Positions 26,225 to 34,946 of a stretch of 64,000 bases of DNA are shown here, one piece after another. Source of the DNA: Burkholderiaceae bacterium 16. Lineage in GTDB: Bacteria > Pseudomonadota > Gammaproteobacteria > Burkholderiales > Burkholderiaceae. A model generated the notes under the pieces. That model was not told the DNA's origin and did no database searches. It saw nothing but the letters and a program-made list of their open reading frames with translations. Every line of letters starts with the position of its first letter. Position 1 is the stretch's first letter. The translations under genes and the position numbers were made by a program. The stretch lies in the NCBI GenBank assembly GCA_000955785.1, contig JYOD01000039.1, positions 1 through 64,000 on the forward strand, in the 5' to 3' direction.

Positions 26225-27403
26225 ATGCAGAACAACAACGAATCCATTGTCATCGTGGGCGCCAGGCGCACCCCGATTGGCGCATTCAACGGCGCGCTGT
26301 CATCGTGCAGCGCGCCCGAACTGGGCGCGGTCGCCATTGGCGCGGCCGTGGGACAGGCCGGCGTCGCCCCTGCTTCGGTCGATGAAGCGATCATGGGCCT
26401 GTGCCTGTTCGCCGGCGTGGGCCAGGCACCGGCGCGGCAGGCCGTGCTGCGCGCCGGGTTGCCTACCACCACACCCGCCACCACCATCAGCAAGATGTGC
26501 GGCTCAGGCATGAAAGCGGTCATGCTTGCGCATGATCTGCTACTGGCCGGCACCTGCAACGTGGCGGTGGCAGGGGGTATGGAGTCGATGACCAATGCGC
26601 CCCATATCGTGCCGCGCGGCCGCCAGGGCTACCGGCTCGGCCATGGCCAGTTGCTCGACCACATGTACCGCGACGGCCTGGAAGACGCCTATGAAGGGCA
26701 CCTGATGGGCTACTACGCCGACCTGGCCGCCGAGGCGCACAACATTGGCCGCGAGGCACAGGACGCGTACGCGCGCGAAAGCCTGCTGCGCGCCCAGGCG
26801 TCGGTGGCGGAAGGCCGCTTCCGTGATGAGATCGCCCCTGTGCCGCTGAAACGCGGTGCCGAATTCGCAGAGGACGAAACGCCGGGCCAATGCGACGCCG
26901 ACAAGCTGCCGAAGCTCAGGGCCGTGTTCCGCGACGGCGGCACGGTCACGTCGGGCAATGCTTCTTCGATCTCCGACGGCGCGGCGGCGCTGGTGCTGAT
27001 GCGCGAGAGCGATGCGGTACGGCAGCGCCTGAAGCCGCTGGCGCGCATCGTTGCCCATGCCACGCGTGCCAACCCGCCGCAACAGTTTGCCGAAGCACCA
27101 GTGCATGCGTCGCGCCGCGTGCTCGACAAGGCCGGCTGGACCACGCAGGACGTGGACCTGTACGAAATCAACGAAGCATTCGCCGTGGTATCGATGATCG
27201 CGATGGCGCAGCTCGGCATCAGCCCCGAGCGGCTCAACGTCAATGGCGGCGCCTGCGCGCTGGGCCATCCGGTGGGAGCCTCCGGGGCGCGGCTGCTGGT
27301 GACGCTCATCCATGCGCTGCAGCAGCGCGGAATGAAGCGGGGCCTTGCCAGCCTCTGCCTGGGCGGCGGCGAAGCCGTGGCCATGGGACTCGAACTTTGC
27401 TGA
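26225..27403 (+). CDS. Thiolase (acetyl-CoA acyltransferase)
   Basis: A 392-residue thiolase with complete catalytic residues: nucleophile Cys92 in SKMCGSGMKAV, the GGACALGHPVGASGAR His motif, and the second Cys in SLCLGGGEAVAMG. It would cleave a 3-ketoacyl-CoA to acetyl-CoA in the last beta-oxidation step. The start is the ATG at 26225 (MQNNNESIV). In contrast to the thiolase-fold protein at 8947, this one looks like a true thiolase. The hydratase gene follows after 11 bp. Confidence 0.93.
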   Translation: MQNNNESIVIVGARRTPIGAFNGALSSCSAPELGAVAIGAAVGQAGVAPASVDEAIMGLCLFAGVGQAPARQAVLRAGLPTTTPATTISKMCGSGMKAVMLAHDLLLAGTCNVAVAGGMESMTNAPHIVPRGRQGYRLGHGQLLDHMYRDGLEDAYEGHLMGYYADLAAEAHNIGREAQDAYARESLLRAQASVAEGRFRDEIAPVPLKRGAEFAEDETPGQCDADKLPKLRAVFRDGGTVTSGNASSISDGAAALVLMRESDAVRQRLKPLARIVAHATRANPPQQFAEAPVHASRRVLDKAGWTTQDVDLYEINEAFAVVSMIAMAQLGISPERLNVNGGACALGHPVGASGARLLVTLIHALQQRGMKRGLASLCLGGGEAVAMGLELC

Positions 27404-27414
27404 CGGAGACCGCG

Positions 27415-28185
27415 ATGTGCCTGCAAACCCGCATCGATGGTCCCGTCGGCTGGCTGACGATGGACCGCCCAGCCGCCATGAACAGCCTGGACCGCGCGAC
27501 GGCTGGAGCGATGGCCGCGCAGCTTGACGCCTGGCGCGACGAACCCGCTATCCGCGTGGTGGTCCTGACCGGCAATGGCAGGGCGTTCTGCGCCGGCGCG
27601 GATCTCAAGGAAGTGGCCGAGCCCGGCACCACGGGCGAGCCCGATTTCCTGGACGTTGTTGTACGCTTCATCGATACGCTGCGCGCGTTTCCCAAACCTG
27701 TCATCGCCGCCGTGAACGGCCTGGCGCTGGCAGGCGGACTCGAAACCGTGATGGCGTGCGATCTCGTGCTTGCTGCCGAAAGCGCGAAGCTCGGGGACGC
27801 CCATGCCAACTTCGGCGTATTTCCAGGCGCCGGTGGGGCCGCGGTGTTGTCGCGCAAGCTGCCGCCTAACGTGGCGCGATGGTTGCTGTACACCGGCGAG
27901 AGCTTTACCGCCGCGCAGATGGAGCGTTTCGGGCTGGTCAATGAGGTGGTGCCCGACGCCGTACTTCAGACGCGCGCCCAGGCATTGGCACAAGCGCTGG
28001 CCGCGAAAAGCCCACTGGTGCTGGCGCGCATGAAGCGGGTGGTGGCTGAGGCCGCCGACAAGACGCTGGGCGACGCACTGCGGCACGAGCTGCTCGAACT
28101 GCGCAACCACCAGCGTTCCCACGATATGCGCGAGGGCCTGCAGGCCTTCACAGAGAAGCGCCAACCGGTTTTTCAGGGGCGTTAG
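27415..28185 (+). CDS. Enoyl-CoA hydratase/isomerase family protein
   Basis: A 256-residue crotonase-fold enzyme. NGRAFCAGADLKEV forms the oxyanion hole, VIAAVNGLALAGGLETVMACDLVLA is the central helix, and GVFPGAGGAAVLSRKLP lies at the catalytic loop. The start at 27415 has GGAGA upstream, 11 bp behind the thiolase stop. It is the last gene of the plus operon. It converges on the LysR gene, whose stop is 28 bp away, with no obvious terminator between them. Confidence 0.9.
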   Translation: MCLQTRIDGPVGWLTMDRPAAMNSLDRATAGAMAAQLDAWRDEPAIRVVVLTGNGRAFCAGADLKEVAEPGTTGEPDFLDVVVRFIDTLRAFPKPVIAAVNGLALAGGLETVMACDLVLAAESAKLGDAHANFGVFPGAGGAAVLSRKLPPNVARWLLYTGESFTAAQMERFGLVNEVVPDAVLQTRAQALAQALAAKSPLVLARMKRVVAEAADKTLGDALRHELLELRNHQRSHDMREGLQAFTEKRQPVFQGR

Positions 28186-28212
28186 AGCGCAGCGGCGCGC
28201 GTTTCGGGACGA

Positions 28213-29118
28213 TCATGCGGCCGACTGCGCCACGGCCTCCGCCAACGCCACAAAATTGCGCGCTGTGGGGACGCTGGTATCGCGCATCGTTGCCAGCGCA
28301 AGCCCGAAGCTGAGCTTTTCGGGTATGCCGGTCAGCGCAATCAACCGCGTGCCGCCTCCGGCGTAGCCGGCCGCGGTGGCCGGCACCAGCGCCACGCCCA
28401 GCCCGCTCTCCACCAGCGCCAGCAGCGTCTGTACCTGGACCGCCTGCTGCACGATGGGTGGACGGATGCCGGCCTGGTGAAACGCCGACATCGTCATCGC
28501 GTGCATCGCCGGCACGCGCGATTCCGAGTACACGATGAACGGCGTGTTGCCGAGTTCAGACAGGTCCACGGTCGTACGGTCGGCAAGGGCTGAGTCGGTG
28601 CTGACAGCCAGCACGAGCGGATCGGCGCGCAGGAACGTGATCTGCGCCCGCGTCTGCGCCAGCACCGGATAACGCACGAGCGCCACATCGAGCGAATGGT
28701 CCTCGATGGCGCGCAGCAGGTCGGCCGTGGTCGATTCCTCGATGGTCAGCTCCACGTGCGGATAGCGCAGCCGGAACGCGCGGATCAACTGCGGCATGAC
28801 CGAATACACCGACGAGCCTACGAAGCCCACCCTGAGCGTGCCTTGCTCGCCACGCTCGCCCTCGCGCGCAGCCCGGCGGATTTCGTCGGCGAAGAACAGC
28901 GTGCTGCGCATCAGGGGCAGCACGAGTTCGCCCACCGAGGTCAGCGAGAGGCCCGACGGTTGCCGGTCGAACAGCGTCACGCCGAGCTCATCCTCGAGCT
29001 TGCGGATGGCAGTGGAGAGCGGGGGCTGCGCCATGTGCAGCCGTTCGGCGGCGCGGTGGAAGTTCAGCGTCTCGCTTAGCACCAGGGCCTGTTTCATTTG
29101 ACGAAGATCCATGTTCAT
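28213..29118 (-). CDS. LysR-type transcriptional regulator
   Basis: A 301-residue LysR protein. The N-terminal winged helix (residues 1-60) reads LRQMKQALVLSETLNFHRAA and MAQPPLSTAIRKLEDELG. The effector domain starts near residue 90 (TLRVGFVGSS). It stands between the plus CaiB operon and the minus Bug/CaiB operon. Both operon promoters carry the same ATAC-N7-GTAT tandem operator, so this is the best candidate regulator for both. I see no such operator before its own start. The ATG at 29118 or the one at 29112 may be used. Confidence 0.92.
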   Translation of the reverse strand: MNMDLRQMKQALVLSETLNFHRAAERLHMAQPPLSTAIRKLEDELGVTLFDRQPSGLSLTSVGELVLPLMRSTLFFADEIRRAAREGERGEQGTLRVGFVGSSVYSVMPQLIRAFRLRYPHVELTIEESTTADLLRAIEDHSLDVALVRYPVLAQTRAQITFLRADPLVLAVSTDSALADRTTVDLSELGNTPFIVYSESRVPAMHAMTMSAFHQAGIRPPIVQQAVQVQTLLALVESGLGVALVPATAAGYAGGGTRLIALTGIPEKLSFGLALATMRDTSVPTARNFVALAEAVAQSAA

Positions 29119-29216
29119 TCCCTTTGAGTATCGGCGAAGTGTGGTGGAAATCTACATTGGTGCACCGCGCATGACAATCGGGAAAATCATTGGTGTGGCG
29201 CGCCCCGGAACGCAAC

Positions 29217-29239
29217 GGAGCCGGCATACTGCCGGCTCC
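29217..29239. terminator. Terminator-like hairpin after the Bug/CaiB operon
   Basis: A perfect 9-bp stem (GGAGCCGGC/GCCGGCTCC) with an ATACT loop, 31 bp past the SDR stop at 29270 and 99 bp before the LysR start. No T-run follows, but its position separates the two transcription units. Confidence 0.6.
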
Positions 29240-29269
29240 TGGCCCTGCCCTGGAGAGGATCGATGTGGC

Positions 29270-30025
29270 CTACTTCGGCTGCATCCGGATAGCGCCGTCG
29301 AGCCGGATCACTTCGCCGTTCAGCATCGTGTTGCCGATGATCGCTTCGACCAGACGGGCATACTCGGCCGGCCTGCCCAGGCGCGACGGGAACGGCACCA
29401 TCCGGCCCAGCGCGTCGCGCACGAGTTCGGGCAAGCCAAGCAGCATGGGCGTCTCGAACAGGCCCGGCGCGATGGTCATGCACCGCACGCCGTGGCGCGC
29501 CAGGTCACGCGCCACGGCCAGCGTCATGGCGGCGACACCACCCTTGGACGCCGCATATGCCGCTTGGCCAACTTGCCCCTCGAACGCGGCCACCGATGCG
29601 GTGTTGATGATCAGGCCGCGTTCGCCATTGGCGTCGGGTTCGTTCTGCACCATGCTGGCCGCCGCCACGCGCGTCATGTTGAACGTGCCGATCAGGTTGA
29701 TCCGCACGGTCCGCTCGAACAGGTCGAGCGGATGCGGGCCATCCTTGCCCACGGTCTTGCAGGCCGGTGCCACGCCGGCGCAGTTCACGAGTCCGGCAAG
29801 CCGGTCGATGGCGGTGGCCGCGCGTACAGCCGCATCGGCATCGGCTCCGCTGGACACGTCGCAACGCACGAAGCGCCCGTCCAGTTCAGCGGCCAGTGCT
29901 TCGCCGGCCTCGTTAATGTCGGCAATGACCACTTTTGCGCCGGCCGCAGCCAGCATGCGCGCGGTTGCTTCGCCCAGGCCGGATGCGCCGCCGGAGATCA
30001 GGAATACATTATCGAGAATGTCCAT
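29270..30025 (-). CDS. SDR-family 3-hydroxyacyl-CoA dehydrogenase (HSD10-like)
   Basis: A 251-residue short-chain dehydrogenase. [15 protein letters not shown] binds NAD, NCAGVAP follows, and [20 protein letters not shown] carries Tyr and Lys. The C-terminal half ([17 protein letters not shown] type, here [16 protein letters not shown]) is characteristic of type II 3-hydroxyacyl-CoA dehydrogenases. It is the last gene of the minus operon and follows the hydratase by 25 bp, so together they cover the hydration and oxidation steps. Confidence 0.9.
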   Translation of the reverse strand: MDILDNVFLISGGASGLGEATARMLAAAGAKVVIADINEAGEALAAELDGRFVRCDVSSGADADAAVRAATAIDRLAGLVNCAGVAPACKTVGKDGPHPLDLFERTVRINLIGTFNMTRVAAASMVQNEPDANGERGLIINTASVAAFEGQVGQAAYAASKGGVAAMTLAVARDLARHGVRCMTIAPGLFETPMLLGLPELVRDALGRMVPFPSRLGRPAEYARLVEAIIGNTMLNGEVIRLDGAIRMQPK

Positions 30026-30050
30026 GTTGTCCCTTTGTCCCTCTCTCCCC

Positions 30051-30836
30051 TTATCCGCGGATCCGTGCCAGCACGCCGTCGAGCGCCGCGTTGTGCTCGG
30101 CGGTGTGATGGGCTAGCGCCTGGAAGCCGGCTGACATTTCGAGGATCGTGTCGAGACGCGCGTGCTGCGCCTCCTTGAGCAACCGCTTGCACATGCGCAG
30201 CGCGTGGCCCGGATTGGCCGCGATTCGGTGCGCCAGTTCCAGGGCCGTGGGCAGCAACGCGTCGTGCGGCACCACGCGGGACACCAGCCCGTACTCCAGC
30301 GCCTGCTTCGCGTCGATCGTGTCGCCGGTGAAGCAAAGTTCCGCCGCACGCGACGCACCCACGACGCGGGGCAACAGCCATGCGCCTCCATCGCCCGGTA
30401 TCAGTCCCAGTTTCACGAACGTGGCCGCGAAGCTAGCCTGCTCCGATGCGATGCGGATATCGCAGGTGCAGGCCAGGTCGTTGCCGGCACCGAGCGCCGG
30501 ACCGTTGATGGCGGCTATGACCGGGATTTCGAGATTGGCTAGCGCCAGCGGCAGGCGCTGGATGCCTTCGCGGTAGGCGTAGCGCGCCATCACGGGCTCG
30601 CCGCTCTCGTTGCCGAACTTTGCGCGCAGCGTCTTGAGGTTGCCGCCCGAGGAAAATGCCGCGCCGGCGCCGGTCAGGACCACCACACGCACGCTGTGAT
30701 CGCGGTTGAAGGCATCGCACATGGCGACCAGAGCGTCTACGGCGTCGTCGTCGGAAACTGCGTTGCGCGTCTCGGGACGGTTCATCGTGACGATGGCCAC
30801 GGGACCGTCACGGCGGATATCGAGGAAATTGCTCAT
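30051..30836 (-). CDS. Enoyl-CoA hydratase
   Basis: A 261-residue crotonase-fold enzyme with [16 protein letters not shown] as the oxyanion-hole segment, [28 protein letters not shown], and [21 protein letters not shown]. It is in the same operon as the CaiB racemase-like gene (31-bp gap) and the SDR, a layout seen in branched-chain or isoprenoid acid beta-oxidation. Confidence 0.9.
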   Translation of the reverse strand: MSNFLDIRRDGPVAIVTMNRPETRNAVSDDDAVDALVAMCDAFNRDHSVRVVVLTGAGAAFSSGGNLKTLRAKFGNESGEPVMARYAYREGIQRLPLALANLEIPVIAAINGPALGAGNDLACTCDIRIASEQASFAATFVKLGLIPGDGGAWLLPRVVGASRAAELCFTGDTIDAKQALEYGLVSRVVPHDALLPTALELAHRIAANPGHALRMCKRLLKEAQHARLDTILEMSAGFQALAHHTAEHNAALDGVLARIRG

Positions 30837-30867
30837 GGATAGTGAAAAATGATGAGATGGTGTCCGG

Positions 30868-32043
30868 TCAGCGCGCAGCTTGCTCGGTCAGCGCGCGGAT
30901 GCCTGCGATGCGCTCCGGAGGCAGCCAGCCCGCCAGCGTTTGCGCGTAGTCGCGTACGTCGGCGGCGCGCGGCTGTGTCGGGCGGGCGGATGGCGTGCGG
31001 CTGAACCGTGGCGCCGGCGCGGGCTGCGTGACGCCGTCGATGTCGACGAACGTCTGCCGGGCCTGCAGGTGAGGGTGGTGCGGCGCCTCGGTGAAATCGA
31101 GTACCGGGGCCACGCAGGCGTCGGTGCCTTCGAGCAGTGCGGTCCATTCGTCGCGCGTGCGCGTGAGGAAGATCGCGGCCAGCCGGTCGGTTGCATCCGG
31201 CCAATTGCGCGGGTCCAGTTGCTCGCCGAGGCTGTCGGGATCGATGCCAATGCGGGCCAGCAGATCCCGATAGAAGCGCGCCTCGATCGGCCCAACCGAG
31301 ATCCAGCCGCCGCCCTTGCACGCGTAGACGTTGTAGTAGTGCGCGCCGGAGTCGAGCACGTTGGTGCCGCGCTCTGCGTTCCACATGCCGGCGGCCGACA
31401 GCCCGAAGAAGACGCTGCTCAACGCCGCCGTGCCATCGACAATCGCCGCATCGACGACCTGGCCCTTACCCGATTTGCTCGCCTCGAACAGTGCAGCGAG
31501 CACGCCAGCGACGAGGAACATGCCGCCACCCGCGAAATCGCCGAGGTAGGCCGGCGGAATCGAAGGCGGCTGCCCGCGTCGGCCGATGGCGTTCAAGGCG
31601 CCGGTGAGCGCGATGTAGTTGATATCGTGCCCCGCGCTGGACGCAAGCGGGCCCGTCTGGCCCCAGCCCGTGACCCGGCCATAGACGAGCCGCGGGTTGC
31701 GCGCGTGGCAAGCCTCGGGTCCGAGGCCGAGCCGCTCCATGACGCCGGGCCGGAAGCCCTCGATCAGCATGTCGGCCGATGCCACGAGGTCCAGCACGGC
31801 CTGCACAGCAAGTGGTTCCTTCAGGTCGAGCGCAATCGCCTTGCGCCCGCGCAGCATCAGGTCGTAGCGGCGCTCACGCTTGATGCCAAGATCGGTTTCG
31901 CCTGGCCGCTCGATGCGCAGCACCTCGGCACCCATGTCGGCCAGCATCATGCCGGCCAGCGGGCCGGGACCGATGCTGGCCATTTCGATAACCCTGACAC
32001 CTGCCAGCGGGCCACGTTGCGGCGCTTGTTGTTCCGTGTGCAT
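30868..32043 (-). CDS. CaiB/BaiF family, alpha-methylacyl-CoA racemase-like
   Basis: A 391-residue family III CoA-transferase-fold protein of the AMACR branch. The racemase residues are in place: His139 in SAGHDINYIALTGAL and Asp169 in YLGDFAGGGMF, with a Glu at 254 in VGPIEARFY. Such enzymes invert the 2-methyl centre of branched acyl-CoAs before beta-oxidation. This suggests the minus operon handles a 2-methyl-branched acid. It lies 23 bp downstream of the Bug gene, so uptake and racemisation are probably co-expressed. Confidence 0.9.
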   Translation of the reverse strand: MHTEQQAPQRGPLAGVRVIEMASIGPGPLAGMMLADMGAEVLRIERPGETDLGIKRERRYDLMLRGRKAIALDLKEPLAVQAVLDLVASADMLIEGFRPGVMERLGLGPEACHARNPRLVYGRVTGWGQTGPLASSAGHDINYIALTGALNAIGRRGQPPSIPPAYLGDFAGGGMFLVAGVLAALFEASKSGKGQVVDAAIVDGTAALSSVFFGLSAAGMWNAERGTNVLDSGAHYYNVYACKGGGWISVGPIEARFYRDLLARIGIDPDSLGEQLDPRNWPDATDRLAAIFLTRTRDEWTALLEGTDACVAPVLDFTEAPHHPHLQARQTFVDIDGVTQPAPAPRFSRTPSARPTQPRAADVRDYAQTLAGWLPPERIAGIRALTEQAAR

Positions 32044-32066
32044 AGAATCTCAATTGGTCCGATGGG

Positions 32067-33038
32067 TTATTCAATCTGGATAGCGGCACGCTTGACGATG
32101 TCGCGTGTTCGCTCAATTTCGGCCAGCTGGAACTGGCGGAAGTGTTGGGGCCCGCCGAGATATACCTCCCCGCCCAGGCCCGTGATGAACTTCACGCTGT
32201 CGGGCTGCTGCATGGCTTCACGTACGGCGGCGGACAGCACGTTAACGATCTGCGCGGGCAGCTTGGACGGCGCAAAGACGCCGGTCCATGCCGCCACATC
32301 GAAGCCCGGCGCACCGCTTTCGGCAACGGTAGGAACCTGCGGAAGATCCTTGAGCCGCTGCGGGGCGGTCACGGCGAGCGGGCGGACACGGCCCGCGCGA
32401 ATCAGCGGTAACACCGCGCTGATCTCGCCGATCGCGTAGTCGACGTGGCCAGCGGCGACGTCGGTCATGGCCGGCGCCGTGCCCTTGTAAGCGATGGGAT
32501 TCGCGCGCACATGGAAGCGCTCGTTCAGCAGTTCTGTATAGATCTGGTAGGTGGGACTACCCGCCGCGTAGTTGAGTTTGCCCGGCGCGGTGCGCAGGGC
32601 GCCGATGAGCCCCCCAAGCGCCTTGTACGGCGAATTAGCCGGCACGACGACGACCATGGCAAAGCGCGCGAGGCGCTCCACGGGCGCAAAGCCGTTGACG
32701 GGATCGTAGGGCGGGTTAGTGAACAGCACGGCGTTGGTTACCATCGTCGAGTTGCTGCCGACGAAGAGCGTGTAGCCATCAGGCGCGGCGTCGGCGACGG
32801 CGCGGGCGCCGATGAAGCCGTTCCCGCCGGGGCGGTTCTCCACCACGAACGGCTGGCCCAGCTTTGCAGCGAGCTTCTGGGCAATGAAGCGCGCCGTGGA
32901 ATCCGCGCCGCTGCCGGGCGGCAACGACACCACGAGCTTGACTGGCCTTGCCGGGTAATCGGGCTGCGCACCGGCCGGCAGGGCGAATAGCCCGAGCGCG
33001 GCCAGCATGAGGCGTCGCCTCACGGCGTCAGTTGCCAT
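32067..33038 (-). CDS. Bug-family (TctC-like) periplasmic solute-binding protein
   Basis: A 323-residue receptor of the tripartite tricarboxylate type. The signal peptide ends at PAGAQ. YPARPVKLVVSLPPGSGADSTAR, with its bound-substrate loop, and ENRPGGNGFIGA follow. The ATG at 33038 has AAGGAGACAAC. It opens the minus operon, with a LysR-type promoter 60-120 bp upstream. A shared regulator would couple uptake to the CaiB pathway at 22734. Confidence 0.92.
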   Translation of the reverse strand: MATDAVRRRLMLAALGLFALPAGAQPDYPARPVKLVVSLPPGSGADSTARFIAQKLAAKLGQPFVVENRPGGNGFIGARAVADAAPDGYTLFVGSNSTMVTNAVLFTNPPYDPVNGFAPVERLARFAMVVVVPANSPYKALGGLIGALRTAPGKLNYAAGSPTYQIYTELLNERFHVRANPIAYKGTAPAMTDVAAGHVDYAIGEISAVLPLIRAGRVRPLAVTAPQRLKDLPQVPTVAESGAPGFDVAAWTGVFAPSKLPAQIVNVLSAAVREAMQQPDSVKFITGLGGEVYLGGPQHFRQFQLAEIERTRDIVKRAAIQIE

Positions 33039-33096
33039 GTTGTCTCCTTGTTTTCGTGCCGGTAGCCCAAAAGGTTTGGCATCCGGATCGACTCGG

Positions 33097-33125
33097 ATGT
33101 TACTGACTGCAATGCCTCTGGAAAA
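33097..33125 (-). promoter_or_regulatory. Probable promoter of the Bug operon
   Basis: On the minus strand the -35 TTTTCC directly follows the operator's last GTAT. After 17 bp comes the -10 TAACAT (33102-33097). Geometry is identical to the promoter at 22641. The mRNA start would be about 52 nt before the ATG at 33038. Confidence 0.65.
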
Positions 33126-33161
33126 ATACTTTCGATATGTCAGCCGATACGTCCGCTGTAT
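33126..33161 (-). promoter_or_regulatory. Tandem LysR-type operator of the Bug operon
   Basis: On the minus strand it reads ATAC-N7-GTAT, 6 bp, ACAT-N7-GTAT, the same order and 21-bp spacing as at 22605. The first box extends to a perfect dyad, CCGATAC-N7-GTATCGG. Beyond the half-sites, several flanking bases are also shared (GACATATC-AAAGTATTTTT pattern), so this is one operator type used twice. Confidence 0.78.
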
Positions 33162-33479
33162 CGGCGACGGCCCCATTCGGTAGCCGTCTCACTCGATAGG
33201 AGGCGGGCCTCGGCGTAGTGCAACATTGTTGCGCCAGCGGTAGCACAGGCGGCAATGGAAACTGGCGTCGCGACACGGCCCGTAGTCAATAGCGAAAACG
33301 ATCCGCGCTACAAAGACTTCTGACAGTCGTATTACCGGCTCATGGCTCGCAGAGGCATCAGCGAGAAAATGGCGAAGTTGGAGGTGCGGCGTCGCACACC
33401 ATTGAAGGAGACCGCGCCAAAACGGGGGCAGACGACCGGACCTCTACTGAGAGGCCAATGAGACACCTACAATGCGCAC

Positions 33480-33755
33480 ATGGCTTCCGATCCCGGGCCG
33501 GCGACCTCCGTCCTTCAACTTCGAATTGCTCTGCGCGGCCTGAGCCCGCCGGTTTGGCGACGCGTCCTCGTTCCCGAGCACTTGACGCTCGGGCAATTGC
33601 ACCATGTCATCCAGGTAGTCATGGGCTGGGCCGACCAACATCTGCACCAGTTCAGCATTTGCCTTGATGTGGGCTCGCTGGGCCTCCATCTGGAGGAGGC
33701 GAAATTTTTGCTGGGTCGGCTGCAGCGCACGATGGTCGCGGCACAGGTTCCATAG
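33480..33755 (+). pseudogene. Truncated pRiA4b ORF-3 family gene joined to a transposase-like tail
   Basis: A 91-codon frame. Residues 10-60 (LQLRIALRGLSPPVWRRV, LTLGQLHHVIQVVMGW, HLHQFSI) are the N-terminus of plasmid pRiA4b ORF-3-like proteins, which normally have about 180 residues. The rest (SLGLHLEEAKFLLGRLQ) resembles the N-terminus of ISKra4-type transposases and is not part of the family. It looks like two gene fragments joined during rearrangement; a product is unlikely to work. Confidence 0.55.
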
Positions 33756-33764
33756 GCACCATAC

Positions 33765-33885
33765 ATTGAACGATCGTTCAATATTTCACGTTGTTCATGC
33801 TTCACGAACATGGAGGAAAATTGAACAAAGCATTGTTCAGTGCTAGACTGTGTTCAGATTGAATGAACAAGCTAAAATGATGAAC
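33765..33885 (+). promoter_or_regulatory. Operator array of the AbiEi-type antitoxin operon
   Basis: About nine TGAAC/GTTCA half-sites in 120 bp just before the antitoxin start. They form a perfect 18-bp palindrome, ATTGAACGATCGTTCAAT (33765-33782), an inverted pair TGAACAA-N4-TTGTTCA (33822-33839) and another TGTTCA-N7-TGAACA (33851-33869). AbiEi-type antitoxins are known to repress their own operon through inverted repeats, so these are likely the antitoxin's binding sites. Confidence 0.7.
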
Positions 33886-33893
33886 AAACGGAC

Positions 33894-34946
33894 ATGGCCG
33901 ATAGAGCAACGCGCGACATGATTAATATGGCTTTGGCGGCACTTCGTCGATCGGCCGGTGTGGAAGGTCAATTTCAGCGCGCAGACACGGACGATGCAAC
34001 CGCCACCGATGGCCACATCGTGCTGAATCGGGACAACGTCTGCCGTCGCTATGAAGTCGAATGGAAGAGTTCGATCAGAAGCGCGACTGCACTGACCCTA
34101 GCACGCGCCAAATCGGCCGGGCGCGGTCCCCGGCTTCTTGTTACGCAGTACCTCACTCCGTATCTTGCAAATCAGTGCAGAGAAATCGGGTTGCAGTTCA
34201 TCGACACGGCAGGCAATGCACACATTGACGCGGAGGGCCTTTATATATTTGTCAGCGGCCAGCGTCCCGATGAAGCATCGACCCCGGTGAGGATGCACGG
34301 GGGAGGAAATCCCACGGCGCAACGGATGATCTTCGCGCTGCTTTGCCGGCCTTCGCTATTGCAGGCCTCCTATCGAGAGATTGCCCAAGCCAGCGGCATC
34401 GCACTCGGCTCGGTGGGCACCGTGTTCAATGAACTAGCAGAGCGCGGCTGGTTGCTGGAGGCGGCTACGGCGGCACGTCGGCGCCTGACGGCACCCGATC
34501 GGTTGCTCGACGAATGGGTCACCAACTATCCGACCATACTCCGGCCGCGACTGCACGCTCGGCGTTTCGCAGCGCCGCATCCCGATTGGTGGCAGGACGC
34601 GTCGCTCGTAGAATTGAAAAATGTCTACTGGGGCGGGGAAGTCGCAGCCGAGAAGATGACGGGCTATCTCAGACCCGAGGCCGAGACGCTATATGTGGTA
34701 CCAAGGCACATGGCACAAAGCGTGAAGCAGCTCGTGCAAACGCATCGACTCCGTCCGCAGACAAATGGCCCCATTGAGATCCTTGATGCGTTTTGGGAGC
34801 CTCAAAGTAGCAATACAAAGCAGCCAGAGCTAGCCCCGGCCGTATTGGTCTATGCGGATCTCATGGCGAGCCTCAGTTCCCGGAACCTGGAAGTTGCAGC
34901 GAAAATCCGCGAAGAAGAAATTCAACATGTACTCAATCAATTCTGA
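33894..34946 (+). CDS. AbiEi-family antitoxin of a type IV toxin-antitoxin system
   Basis: A 350-residue protein of the AbiEi-like type. The N-terminal part has a restriction-endonuclease-like segment (RYEVEWKSSIRSATAL, GPRLLVTQYLTPYLANQC). A winged helix lies at about residues 145-190 (LLQASYREIAQASGIALGSV). The C-terminal region reads DASLVELKNVYWGGEVAAEKM. AbiEi antitoxins repress transcription and counter the AbiEii nucleotidyltransferase. The toxin-like gene overlaps its end by 20 bp. The low-GC promoter region with its palindromes differs from neighbouring genes and points to horizontal transfer. Confidence 0.78.
   Translation: MADRATRDMINMALAALRRSAGVEGQFQRADTDDATATDGHIVLNRDNVCRRYEVEWKSSIRSATALTLARAKSAGRGPRLLVTQYLTPYLANQCREIGLQFIDTAGNAHIDAEGLYIFVSGQRPDEASTPVRMHGGGNPTAQRMIFALLCRPSLLQASYREIAQASGIALGSVGTVFNELAERGWLLEAATAARRRLTAPDRLLDEWVTNYPTILRPRLHARRFAAPHPDWWQDASLVELKNVYWGGEVAAEKMTGYLRPEAETLYVVPRHMAQSVKQLVQTHRLRPQTNGPIEILDAFWEPQSSNTKQPELAPAVLVYADLMASLSSRNLEVAAKIREEEIQHVLNQF

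Larger units (their letters stand above)
33039..33479. other. Promoter region of the Bug operon and boundary of the accessory island
   Basis: 441 bp. The first 125 bp hold the promoter and operator of the minus Bug operon. The rest (33170-33479) shows no gene, repeat or hairpin that I can support, and GC content and order change here towards the mosaic island that follows. Confidence 0.5.
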
